NCBI GenBank assembly: GCA_002402755.1
Contig: DHGK01000255.1
Span: 1-7,697, forward strand
Direction of reading: 5' to 3'
Source of the DNA: Planctomycetes bacterium UBA4800
Lineage (GTDB): Bacteria; Planctomycetota; UBA8108; UBA8890; UBA8898
Length of the DNA: 7,697 nt
Shown here piece after piece: positions 1 through 6,854 of the stretch. The translations under genes were made by a program, and so were the position numbers. Numbering within the stretch: position 1 is the first letter of the stretch; every line of letters begins with the position of its first letter. The notes under the pieces are model-generated. The model was not told the DNA's origin. It saw only the letters and a list, made by a program, of their open reading frames with translations, and searched no databases.

Positions 1-493
1 CAGCGGCGGGTTCGCGCTGAACGCGGCCGCCGCGGGCGCGCGCAGGGTGACGGGCATCGATCTCGATGAGAAGGCCGTGGCGCTCGCCGCCGGGAACGCG
101 GCGCGCAACGGCCTGCGCGCGCAGTTCGTGCACGTCGATGCCTTTCCCTATCTTCGCGACATGCAGCGCAACGGAAAACGCGCGGGGCTGGTCATCCTCG
201 ACCCGCCCAAGCTCGCGCGCTCGCGCGATGACCTCGAGGACGCGCTGCGCACGCAGTTCGACTTCCACCGCACGGCGCTCGAGATCATCGAGCCGGGCGG
301 CCTTCTGGTCACGGCCTGCTGCTCGGGGCTGATCTCCGAGGAGATGTTCCTGGACACGCTGCGCAAGGCGGGCCGGAGAGTCGGGCGCGAGGCGCGCGTG
401 TTCGCGCTCGCGGGTCCCGCGGCCGACCACCCGTATTCCCTGCATTTCCCCGAGGGCAGGTATCTCAAGACGGCCTGGACGATGGTAGTATAG
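1..493 (+). CDS. rlmI: RlmI-like class I SAM-dependent rRNA (cytosine-C5) methyltransferase, 5' end cut off
   Basis: This is the C-terminal part of a cytoplasmic methyltransferase that, by family, makes 5-methylcytosine in 23S rRNA (C1962 in E. coli). It is open from base 2 in frame, with no start in the window. Seen directly: the SAM-binding segment SGGFALNAAAAGA at the very edge, the acidic turn GIDLDEKAV, motif IV as LDPPKL (bases 197-214), and TACCSGL (bases 311-331), whose second Cys matches the catalytic Cys of the E. coli SCSGL motif. The C-terminus DHPYSLHFPEGRYLK corresponds to the family's DHP...PEGxYLK ending. The missing N-terminal part should carry the PUA domain and the RNA-binding linker. 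The window start is a cut, not a truncation. The exact target base is inferred from the family; a paralogue such as an RlmK-type enzyme is less likely. A hairpin follows 6 nt after the stop codon, so this gene may not belong to the downstream operon. Confidence 0.88.
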   Translation, partial: SGGFALNAAAAGARRVTGIDLDEKAVALAAGNAARNGLRAQFVHVDAFPYLRDMQRNGKRAGLVILDPPKLARSRDDLEDALRTQFDFHRTALEIIEPGGLLVTACCSGLISEEMFLDTLRKAGRRVGREARVFALAGPAADHPYSLHFPEGRYLKTAWTMVV

Positions 494-499
494 GTGTGC

Positions 500-529
500 G
501 CTGCCGGCGGATCCGCGCCCGCCGGCGGC
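500..529 (+). terminator. GC-rich hairpin between the rRNA methyltransferase and phosphoesterase genes (possible terminator or mRNA-processing stem)
   Basis: Bases 500-510 pair with 519-529 to give an 11-bp stem (10 Watson-Crick pairs, nearly all G-C, and one U-G wobble at 502/527) around an 8-nt loop at 511-518. It begins 6 nt after the TAG at 491-493. No T-run follows the stem, so it is not a classical intrinsic terminator. It could act as a U-tract-less terminator, a 3'-end stabilising stem, or nothing, since chance stems are more frequent in such GC-rich DNA. Its position fits a boundary between the upstream gene and the next transcription unit. No promoter is evident in the remaining 32 nt before the next ATG. 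Confidence 0.35.
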
Positions 530-545
530 CTCGACAACCGCGTCC

Positions 546-550
546 GGAGA
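546..550 (+). promoter_or_regulatory. Shine-Dalgarno site for the metallophosphoesterase
   Basis: GGAGA lies 11 nt upstream of the ATG at 562. It supports that start over the in-frame GTG at 496. The GTG lies only 3 nt after the preceding stop codon, has no purine-rich site before it, and would add an Arg-rich stretch encoded through the hairpin. Confidence 0.55.
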
Positions 551-561
551 ATCGCATCGAG

Positions 562-1443
562 ATGACAGACACACGCGCTCCGGCAACGCCCGCGACAGCG
601 GCGCCCGCGCGCCGCCGCATGTCGCGCCGCGCGGCGCTCGCCGTCGCCGGCTGCGCCGCGGGCGGCGCCGCGACCTACGCCTGCTGGAACACGCTGCGCC
701 TGAACGTCTCGCGCCGGCGCATCGCGCTGTCGCGGCTTCCCGCGGCGTTCGAGGGTCTCACGGTCGCGTTCCTCGCCGATTTTCACCACAGCCTGTGCGT
801 GCCGCTCTCGCTGATCCGCGACGCGGCCGCGCTCGCCATGTCCGCGCGGCCGGATCTCGTGCTCCTCGGCGGCGATTTCATCACGGGGAGGCGGCGGTAC
901 GCCGCGCCGTGCATCGCCGCACTCGGGGGCCTCGCGGCGCCGTTCGGGGTGTTCGCCGTGCTGGGCAACCACGATCACGGCGCGGGAGAACGGGCCGTGC
1001 GGGCGGAGCTCGCGCGGCGCGGCATCCGGGAGCTTTTCAACGCCGGCGTATGGCTCGAGCGCGGCGGCGCGCGCCTCCGGCTCGGCGGCGTCGGCGACCT
1101 CTGGCGCGCGACGCAGGACTTGCCGGCCGCGCTCGGCGACGTTCGCGCCGGCGAGGGCGCGCTCGTCCTGACGCACAATCCCGATTTCGCGGAGGAGATC
1201 GAGTCCGACGGGGTGGATCTCCTGCTCGCGGGGCACACGCACGGCGGCCAGGCCGTGCTGCCGCTCGCCGGCGCGCCCTTCACCCCATCGCGGTACGGCG
1301 AGAAGTACCGCGAGGGGCTCGCCCGCGGGCCGAAGTGCCTCGTCTACGTGACGCGCGGCGTGGGCACCTCGGCCCTGCCCGTGCGGATCGGCTGCCCGCC
1401 CGAGGTGAGCGTGCTCGAGCTCGTCCGCGCGCCGGAGAACTGA
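562..1443 (+). CDS. YkuE/YaeI-like metallophosphoesterase with twin-arginine-like N-terminus
   Basis: This 293-residue calcineurin-type phosphoesterase belongs, by its pattern, to the YkuE/YaeI group of membrane-associated or exported phosphodiesterases. The dinuclear metal site is complete: ADFHH (D73, H75), GGDFITG (D105), GNHDH (N136, H137), THNPD (H205) and GHTHGGQ (H225, H227). The N-terminus holds MSRRAALAVAGC (M20-C31), close to the Tat pattern SRRxFLK with Ala in place of Phe; VAGC also fits a lipobox, so a Tat-exported lipoprotein is possible. A start at M20 (base 619) is an alternative, but ATG 562 has a GGAGA site and leaves a normal n-region. In characterised relatives the activity is on phosphodiesters, in some cases lipid-linked or UDP-sugar substrates; the substrate here is unknown. 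It sits 33 nt upstream of the large propeller gene and probably shares its transcript. Confidence 0.87.
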   Translation: MTDTRAPATPATAAPARRRMSRRAALAVAGCAAGGAATYACWNTLRLNVSRRRIALSRLPAAFEGLTVAFLADFHHSLCVPLSLIRDAAALAMSARPDLVLLGGDFITGRRRYAAPCIAALGGLAAPFGVFAVLGNHDHGAGERAVRAELARRGIRELFNAGVWLERGGARLRLGGVGDLWRATQDLPAALGDVRAGEGALVLTHNPDFAEEIESDGVDLLLAGHTHGGQAVLPLAGAPFTPSRYGEKYREGLARGPKCLVYVTRGVGTSALPVRIGCPPEVSVLELVRAPEN

Positions 1444-1458
1444 ACGCGACCCAACGCT

Positions 1459-1467
1459 GGAAAGGAG
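1459..1467 (+). promoter_or_regulatory. Strong Shine-Dalgarno site for the large propeller protein
   Basis: GGAAAGGAG ends 9 nt before the ATG at 1477, the best ribosome binding site in the window. It fixes the start so that the protein begins with a short basic region and a hydrophobic stretch, as expected for a secretion signal. Confidence 0.75.
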
Positions 1468-1476
1468 CGCATCGCC

Positions 1477-4400
1477 ATGCAGAGAACCTGGTGCGGTCTC
1501 GCGGAAGTCACCGCCGCCATCGTCGCCCTGGCGCCGTGCGCCTTCGGGGAGGCATGGCCGGCGTACCTGCACGATGCGCGCCGGAGCGGCGTGAGCGCGG
1601 AGGCGCTGCCCGCGCCGCTCGCCTTGCGCTGGACCTTCGTCCCGCACCGCGCACCCGTACGCGCCTGGGGCGAGCCGCAGCCCAAGCCCGTCGAGGGCAA
1701 CCTGGAGCTTCCGCGCCTCAGGTTCGATGACGCCTTCCACGCGGTCGCCGCCGATGGCCTCGTGTGCTTCGCCTCGTCGGCCGACGACACGGTCTACGCG
1801 CTCGATGCCGAGACCGGCCGGATCCGGTGGGAGTTCGCGGCCGAGGCGCCCTTCAGAATGGCGCCGTCCTTGTGGGAGGGGAAGGTGTACGCGGGCTGCG
1901 ACGACGGCCGCGTGTACTGCCTCGACGGCGCGACGGGGGCGCTCGTGTGGAGGTTCGAGGCGCGGCCGCGCGGGGACCTCGTGCTCGGGCACGGGAGGAT
2001 GATGTCACTCTGGCCGGTCAGGACCGGCATCCTCATCGACGGCGGCGTCGCGTACTTCGCGGCCGGGCTCTTCCCGGGCGAGGAGCTGTACCTGTACGCC
2101 CTGGATGCGCGGACGGGGGCGGTCGTCTGGAAGAACGACACCTATGCGCAGGGAGGCAAGGGCACGGTGTCGCCGCAGGGCTACCTGGTCGCATCGAAGG
2201 ACATCCTGTACGTGCCGTCGGGCCGCGCCATGCCGGCGGCCTTCAGCCGCGCCGACGGGGCGATGCTCTTCCACCGCAACTTCAACTGGCGCAGCATCGG
2301 CCTCTTCGGCGGCACGTACACGCAGCTCGCCGGCGATCTGCTCCTGAACGGCACGGAGCAGATTCTCGCCGTCAGGGCGGGCGACGGGCAGCTCGCGTTC
2401 ACGGACGAGGCCCGCTGCCTCGTCCTGGACGCCGGGAGAGTGTACCTCCTCGACGGCAAGGAGATCGTGTGCTGCGAGGAGAAGACCTGGGCCGCCGTCC
2501 GCACGGAGCTTCTCGCGCTCAAGTACCAGATCGACGCGCAGCGCTCCGTCGTCAACGACCTGCGGACCCGTTCGCGGAGCGACAAGAATCTCCTCGATCA
2601 GCTCGCGCAGGCGCTCGCCCGGGCCGAGCAGTTCGCCGCGAAGCGCGCCGCGCTGCTCTCCCGGCTCGGCGAGGCCGTGCACTGGAGAGCCGCGTGTGCG
2701 CTCACCGACTGCCTCGTCCTGGCCAAGGACACGGCGCTCGCGGGCGGGGAGGGCGCGGTGATGGCGTTCGCAGGCGGGCGGCGCGTGTGGAGTGCGGAGA
2801 TCGAGGGCCGCGCGCGCTCCATCGCCGTGTCCGACGGCCGCGTGCTCGTGAGCACGGACCGCGGCGCGATCCTGTGCTTCGGCCGGGGCGACGGCCGCGA
2901 CGCCGCGCGCGTGCGGCAGGAAAAGGCCGCGGAGCCGCTTCCGGCGGATGCGGCCGGCGGCGCGTGCGCGAAGGCGGTCGAGCGCGCGATCCGCGAGAGC
3001 GGCGTCACGCGCGGCTTCGTCCTGATCGCGGGCGGCGAGAGCGTGCGCTGCGCGCTCGAGCTCTCCCGGCGCACGGCGCTCCTGAGCCACGTGATCGAGC
3101 CCGATGCCGCGCGCGCCGAGGCCGCTCGGCACGCGCTCGGCGCCGCCGGCGTGTACGGCGACAGGGCTGTGGTCCTGCATCTTCCGTACGCGGCGATCCC
3201 GTGCGCCGACTACTTCGCGAATCTCATCATGTGCACGCCGGTCGAGGGCGAGATCCCGCTTGCGCCCGGCGAGGTCCTGCGCATGCTCAAGCCGTGCGGC
3301 GGCGTCGCCTTCGTCGGTCTCGTGGGCGAGCAGGCGGATTTCCCCGGCGCGGCGCTCGGCAACTGGACCGGGTGGATGGCCGGCGTGCAGGCGGAGATCG
3401 AGGCCGGCGGCGATCAGGGCACGACCGTCGAAGTCCACGACACGTACCTCAAGGCCGTCCGTGGCGCGCTGAAGGGCGCCGGCACCTGGCTGCACCAGTA
3501 CGGCGATCCCGGCAACACGGCCTGCGGCGATGACGAGCGCATCCGCGGGCCGCTCGGCGTCCTGTGGTTCGGCGATCCCGGCCCCGGCCGCATGCCGAGC
3601 CGCCACTCGAGCAACGTCGCGCCCCTCGCCGCCGGGGGGCGCATGTTCGTCCAGGGCGAGAACATCGTCATGGCGTACGATGCGTACAACGGGCTCTGCC
3701 TGTGGGAGCGCGAGCTTCCCGGCGCCCAGCGCCTCAACGCCAAGCTGGAGGCGAGCAACATCGCGGGAACCGAGGACGGCGTTTTCGTCGTCATCGGCGA
3801 CAAGTGCCTGCTCCTCGATCCGGCGAGCGGGGAGACGCGCCGGGAGTACGCGATGCCGCCCGCGGCGGCCGGCGCCGCGCAGCGCTGGGGTTTCGTGGCC
3901 TGCGCGGGCGACATGCTCTTCGGCAGCCGCATGACCGCCAACTACCTCGCCGACCGCCTGTTCGCGCTCGACCGCGAGAGCGGCGCGACGCGCTGGGTGC
4001 ACGACGGGAAGCGCATCATGCACGCGACGATCGCGATCGGCGACGGCAAGGTCTTCTTCGTCGAGCGGGACCTTCCCGATGCCCTCAAGGACGAGGCCCT
4101 GCGCGGCGTGCCGGCCGAGACGCGCGTCGACCGCCTCGGCAAACCCGTGCCGCCCGACGTGCGGCTCGTGGTTGCACTCGACGCGCGCGACGGCGCGCAG
4201 GCGTGGGCGCGGCCGCAGTACGTCGCCGACTGCGTGGCGGTCGGCTCCGCGGGCGGCGACCTCACGGCGATGTACGCGCGGGGCGTGCTGCTCCTGTGCG
4301 CGCAGCCGTGGAACGGCCACTTCTGGCAGGAGTTCTACGCGGGCGAGTTCTCGCGGCGGAGCCTCATCGCGCTGGATGGCGCCGGCGGCAGCCTGCGGTG

Positions 4401-6162
4401 GTCCGACCGGAAGGGCTACCGCAGCCGCCCGCTCATCGTCGGCGACACGATCATCGCCGAGCCCTGGGCGCACGATCTGGCGACCGGCGAGGTCAAGCGC
4501 CGGCCCCACCCGGTGACGGGCGCGTCGGAGTGGTGGCAGATCTCGCGGCCGGGGCACCACTGCGGCTGCATGGCGGCGGCCCCGCACATGCTCTTCTTCC
4601 GCTCCGGCACGACGGCGTTCTACGATCTGGATGCCGACTTCGGCACCGTGCATTTCGGCGCGCACCGCATCGGCTGCTGGATCAACTGCATCCCGGCGAA
4701 CGGCGTCGTCCTGGCGCCCGAGGCCAGCTCGGGCTGCGTGTGCCCGTTCGCGCTGCACACGACGATCACCTTCGCGCCGCGCGAGGAGAACCGCATGTGG
4801 GGCGTCGCGAGCGCCCCGGGCCCCGTGACGCCGGTCCGGCGCCTGGCCGTGGCGTTCGGCGCGCCCGGCGACCGCCGCGACTCGCGCGGCACGCTGTGGC
4901 TTGCCTATCCGCGGCCCGGCAGCGACCGGCTGGTCCTCCAGCTCCCGATCGAGACGACCGTGGCGCCCGGCGGCGGCTTCGCGTTCCGGACCGCGCGGGA
5001 ACTGGAGGACGGCGACGGCTGGGTTGTCGCATCGCGGGGCCTCGGCGTGACCCGCTGCGCGGTGCCCGTGAACGCCGCCGATGAGGCGCCCGGCGAGTTC
5101 ACGGTGGCGCTGCACTTCGCGGAGCTCGACGGCGCCGCGCCCGGAGAGCGCGTGTTCGACGTGAAGCTTCAAGGGCGCACCGCGGTCGAGAAGCTCGACG
5201 TGGCGGCCGAGGCGGGCGGCCCGTTCACGCCGCTCGTCAAGGAATGGCGGGGCGTGATCGCAGGCGCCGCGCTCCGGGTCGAGCTCGTGCCGCGCGGCAC
5301 CGGGCCCGTGCGGACGGCGGCGCCGATTCTCTCGGCGATCGAGATCGAACGAACGCGCACGCTGCCCGCCACCCTGGTGCCGCCGGTGTTCGTGTTGAGC
5401 GATGTGCGCGGCGAGGCGCGGCGGGAGCTCCGCATCGTCAACCACTCCGATACGGCTCTGGCGGCCGTCCTGGCGATGCAGGGCCCGGAAGGGTTCGCGC
5501 TCGCGGCCGAACGCGCGGAGGTCAACGTGCCGCCGCGCGGCGAGACGGCGGTGCCGGTGACGGCGCGCGTCGGGCCCGGGGTCGCCGCCGGCGTCTACCT
5601 CGCCGATTTCACGCTGCGCGCGAACGACGCCGTCGTCTCGCAGGCGAGCGGCACGATCCGCCACGCGGGCGCGACCGGAGCGATCGCGTTCGAGGCGTGC
5701 GCCGATGCGCACGTGCACAAGCTGACGCCGGCGCGCAACCTGGGCGGGAGCGACTACCTCCTCGTCGACGGCGGGGACAAGGAGATGGGCGACAAGGAGC
5801 ACGCGATCGGCTTCATCTCGTTCGCGCTCGATGTGCCGGGAACGGCGGTCTCGGCGACGCTCCGGTTGCGCGCGGCGCCGGTGGACTGGGCGCCGACAGG
5901 CGACGCGGGGCGCGTGCACCTCGTCGAGGAGCCGATCGCGGAGCGCGCCGTGACCTACGAGACGCAGCCCGCACTCGGCCCGCAGGTGGGCACGCTCGGG
6001 GCGCTCAAGGCCGGGCAGACGGTCGAGTGCCCGCTCGCCCTTGCGCTCGAAGGCCGGACGGTGCTGACGCTCGCGCTCGTGCCGGTGAACTGCGACGGCG
6101 CGGGCTTCGTCTCGCGCGAGGGCGCGCAGGCGCCCGAGCTCATCGTGACGTTCGGACAATGA
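1477..6162 (+). CDS. Giant multidomain PQQ-like beta-propeller protein with embedded methyltransferase-like domain, malectin-like and DNRLRE-type domains
   Basis: This protein has 1561 residues and no assignable reaction. Residues 1-25 look like a weak Sec signal (R3, hydrophobic 8-23, cut near AFGEA). Residues about 30-470 are a PQQ/BamB-like propeller, with blades such as VYALDAETGRIRW (106-118) and VYCLDGATGALVW (146-158). A charged, Gln/Ala/Leu-rich helical insertion, likely a coiled coil, lies at about 334-400. Residues 497-615 resemble a Rossmann methyltransferase (GFVLIAGGESV 513-523, VIEPDAARA from 539, EVLRMLKPCGG 599-609) without a GxGxG motif. Residues 669-1100 are a second propeller, with AYDAYNGLCLW (733-743), LFALDRESGATRW (828-840) and conserved-looking PEASSGCVC (1081-1089). 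A malectin-like domain (1190-1292), an Ig/NEW3-like domain (1300-1398) and a DNRLRE-type domain (1402-1561) follow. No C-terminal anchor is visible. I recall similar propeller proteins from Planctomycetota. It probably acts outside the cytoplasm in binding sugars or surfaces; that is inference. Its TGA overlaps the next ATG. Confidence 0.85.
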   Translation: MQRTWCGLAEVTAAIVALAPCAFGEAWPAYLHDARRSGVSAEALPAPLALRWTFVPHRAPVRAWGEPQPKPVEGNLELPRLRFDDAFHAVAADGLVCFASSADDTVYALDAETGRIRWEFAAEAPFRMAPSLWEGKVYAGCDDGRVYCLDGATGALVWRFEARPRGDLVLGHGRMMSLWPVRTGILIDGGVAYFAAGLFPGEELYLYALDARTGAVVWKNDTYAQGGKGTVSPQGYLVASKDILYVPSGRAMPAAFSRADGAMLFHRNFNWRSIGLFGGTYTQLAGDLLLNGTEQILAVRAGDGQLAFTDEARCLVLDAGRVYLLDGKEIVCCEEKTWAAVRTELLALKYQIDAQRSVVNDLRTRSRSDKNLLDQLAQALARAEQFAAKRAALLSRLGEAVHWRAACALTDCLVLAKDTALAGGEGAVMAFAGGRRVWSAEIEGRARSIAVSDGRVLVSTDRGAILCFGRGDGRDAARVRQEKAAEPLPADAAGGACAKAVERAIRESGVTRGFVLIAGGESVRCALELSRRTALLSHVIEPDAARAEAARHALGAAGVYGDRAVVLHLPYAAIPCADYFANLIMCTPVEGEIPLAPGEVLRMLKPCGGVAFVGLVGEQADFPGAALGNWTGWMAGVQAEIEAGGDQGTTVEVHDTYLKAVRGALKGAGTWLHQYGDPGNTACGDDERIRGPLGVLWFGDPGPGRMPSRHSSNVAPLAAGGRMFVQGENIVMAYDAYNGLCLWERELPGAQRLNAKLEASNIAGTEDGVFVVIGDKCLLLDPASGETRREYAMPPAAAGAAQRWGFVACAGDMLFGSRMTANYLADRLFALDRESGATRWVHDGKRIMHATIAIGDGKVFFVERDLPDALKDEALRGVPAETRVDRLGKPVPPDVRLVVALDARDGAQAWARPQYVADCVAVGSAGGDLTAMYARGVLLLCAQPWNGHFWQEFYAGEFSRRSLIALDGAGGSLRWSDRKGYRSRPLIVGDTIIAEPWAHDLATGEVKRRPHPVTGASEWWQISRPGHHCGCMAAAPHMLFFRSGTTAFYDLDADFGTVHFGAHRIGCWINCIPANGVVLAPEASSGCVCPFALHTTITFAPREENRMWGVASAPGPVTPVRRLAVAFGAPGDRRDSRGTLWLAYPRPGSDRLVLQLPIETTVAPGGGFAFRTARELEDGDGWVVASRGLGVTRCAVPVNAADEAPGEFTVALHFAELDGAAPGERVFDVKLQGRTAVEKLDVAAEAGGPFTPLVKEWRGVIAGAALRVELVPRGTGPVRTAAPILSAIEIERTRTLPATLVPPVFVLSDVRGEARRELRIVNHSDTALAAVLAMQGPEGFALAAERAEVNVPPRGETAVPVTARVGPGVAAGVYLADFTLRANDAVVSQASGTIRHAGATGAIAFEACADAHVHKLTPARNLGGSDYLLVDGGDKEMGDKEHAIGFISFALDVPGTAVSATLRLRAAPVDWAPTGDAGRVHLVEEPIAERAVTYETQPALGPQVGTLGALKAGQTVECPLALALEGRTVLTLALVPVNCDGAGFVSREGAQAPELIVTFGQ

Positions 6163-6854
6163 GCGCGCCTGCTCGCTTCGAAGGCCCCGGGGGAGCGCTG
6201 CTCGACGGCGCCCCGCCGCGCCTGCGCTTCGACGCGAGCACGGAGTTCATGGCGCGCTTCGTTCGCGCGGCTCCCGGCGCGCGCGCCGCCGAACCGGCGT
6301 GCGGGAGCGGCATGCTCAGCCTGTCGATGGCGAAGGCGGGGGCGCGGGAGGTCATCGGCACGGACGTCGATCCGGCGGCGATCGATGCGGCGCGCGCGAA
6401 CGCGGCGCGCAACGCGGTTGCGGGCGTCGAGTTCGTCGAGGGCGATCTCCTCGATCCGGTTGCCGGGCCGCTGGACGTCGTGGCGGCGCTCCTGCCGCAC
6501 CGGCCGGCGCCGCGGCCGTTCGACCGGCGCTTCTACGGCGGACCGGACGGGACCGATCTTCTGCTCGCGCTGATCGCGCAGGCGCGCGCGCGGCTTGCGC
6601 CCGGCGGACGGCTGTACCTTTATGTCAACAGCATCGCGAACCCGCACCGCGTGCGCGCGGCCCTCGATGAGGGCTTCGATGCGACCGTGTGCGGCGAGAG
6701 GAAGCGGTACTTCACCCGCGAGGAGTTCGATGCCCTGACGCCGGGGCTTCACGCGCACATTCTGGGGCTGGGCGCGCGAGGCCTGGCCGAGCTGGGCGCG
6801 GACGAGGGCGGGTCGTTCTTCACGGGCCGCGTGTACGAGGCGATCAAACGGTGA
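6159..6854 (+). CDS. Class I SAM-dependent methyltransferase, PrmC/HemK-like fold with altered motif IV
   Basis: This 231-residue cytoplasmic methyltransferase has an unknown substrate. Motif I is EPACGSGMLSLSMA (from E45), the ribose-binding acid lies in IGTDVDP (D69 or D71), and AARANAARN with FVEGDLLDP follow as in HemK/PrmC and RNA or protein N-methyltransferases. Where those enzymes have NPPY, this one has LLPHRPAP (L111-P118), so the Asn that holds the target nitrogen is absent. YGGPDGTDLL and LAPGGRLYLYVNSIANP then complete the Rossmann core, as in the PrmC-like pattern of GxDGL followed by LxPGG. The start ATG 6159 overlaps the preceding TGA (ATGA). There is no clear Shine-Dalgarno site, so translation is probably coupled to the large gene. 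The open frame continues upstream to about 5244, but that part lies inside the larger gene and is not coding. The fold is certain; the substrate (RNA, protein or small molecule) is not. Confidence 0.82.
   Translation: MSAPARFEGPGGALLDGAPPRLRFDASTEFMARFVRAAPGARAAEPACGSGMLSLSMAKAGAREVIGTDVDPAAIDAARANAARNAVAGVEFVEGDLLDPVAGPLDVVAALLPHRPAPRPFDRRFYGGPDGTDLLLALIAQARARLAPGGRLYLYVNSIANPHRVRAALDEGFDATVCGERKRYFTREEFDALTPGLHAHILGLGARGLAELGADEGGSFFTGRVYEAIKR
6837..6840 (+). promoter_or_regulatory. Shine-Dalgarno site deciding the GTG start of the deacetylase
   Basis: GAGG lies 10 nt upstream of GTG 6851, inside the last codons of the methyltransferase gene. It supports a GTG start that puts the catalytic NADDAG motif at residues 9-14, the usual place in this family. 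The earlier in-frame ATG at 6689 would add 54 residues overlapping the upstream gene. Confidence 0.6.

Noticed and set aside
496..561. GTG at 496 as the start of the phosphoesterase
   Set aside because: No ribosome site precedes it, it lies 3 nt after a stop codon, its codons run through the hairpin, and the added residues are Arg-rich without resemblance to the family.
1444..1476. Possible terminator or promoter between the phosphoesterase and the propeller gene
   Set aside because: The 33-nt gap holds only the Shine-Dalgarno site. No stable stem, T-run or convincing -35/-10 pair is seen.
148..1992. A 614-codon open frame on the - strand across three genes
   Set aside because: It is antisense to the rRNA methyltransferase, the phosphoesterase and the propeller N-terminus, all with intact motifs. 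Its translation is Arg/Ala/Gly-rich without a domain.
1764..3533. A 589-codon + strand frame inside the propeller gene
   Set aside because: This is a shifted-frame shadow with an Arg-rich translation. The propeller and insertion patterns continue unbroken in the main frame, so no frameshift is needed.
3564..5084. A 506-codon + strand frame inside the propeller gene
   Set aside because: It is another shifted-frame shadow, Arg-rich and without motifs, over the second propeller segment.
5244..6158. Upstream in-frame extension of the methyltransferase at 6159
   Set aside because: It lies inside the propeller gene, reads as Arg/Gly/Ala-rich low-complexity sequence, and would hide the ATGA junction. 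The fold begins only after 6159.
2005..6159. A 1384-codon open frame on the - strand antisense to the propeller gene
   Set aside because: Its translation is low in complexity, dominated by Arg, Ala, Glu, His and Asp with no recognisable domain. The + strand frame has clear domains throughout. Long antisense frames are expected in GC-rich genes because stop codons are AT-rich.
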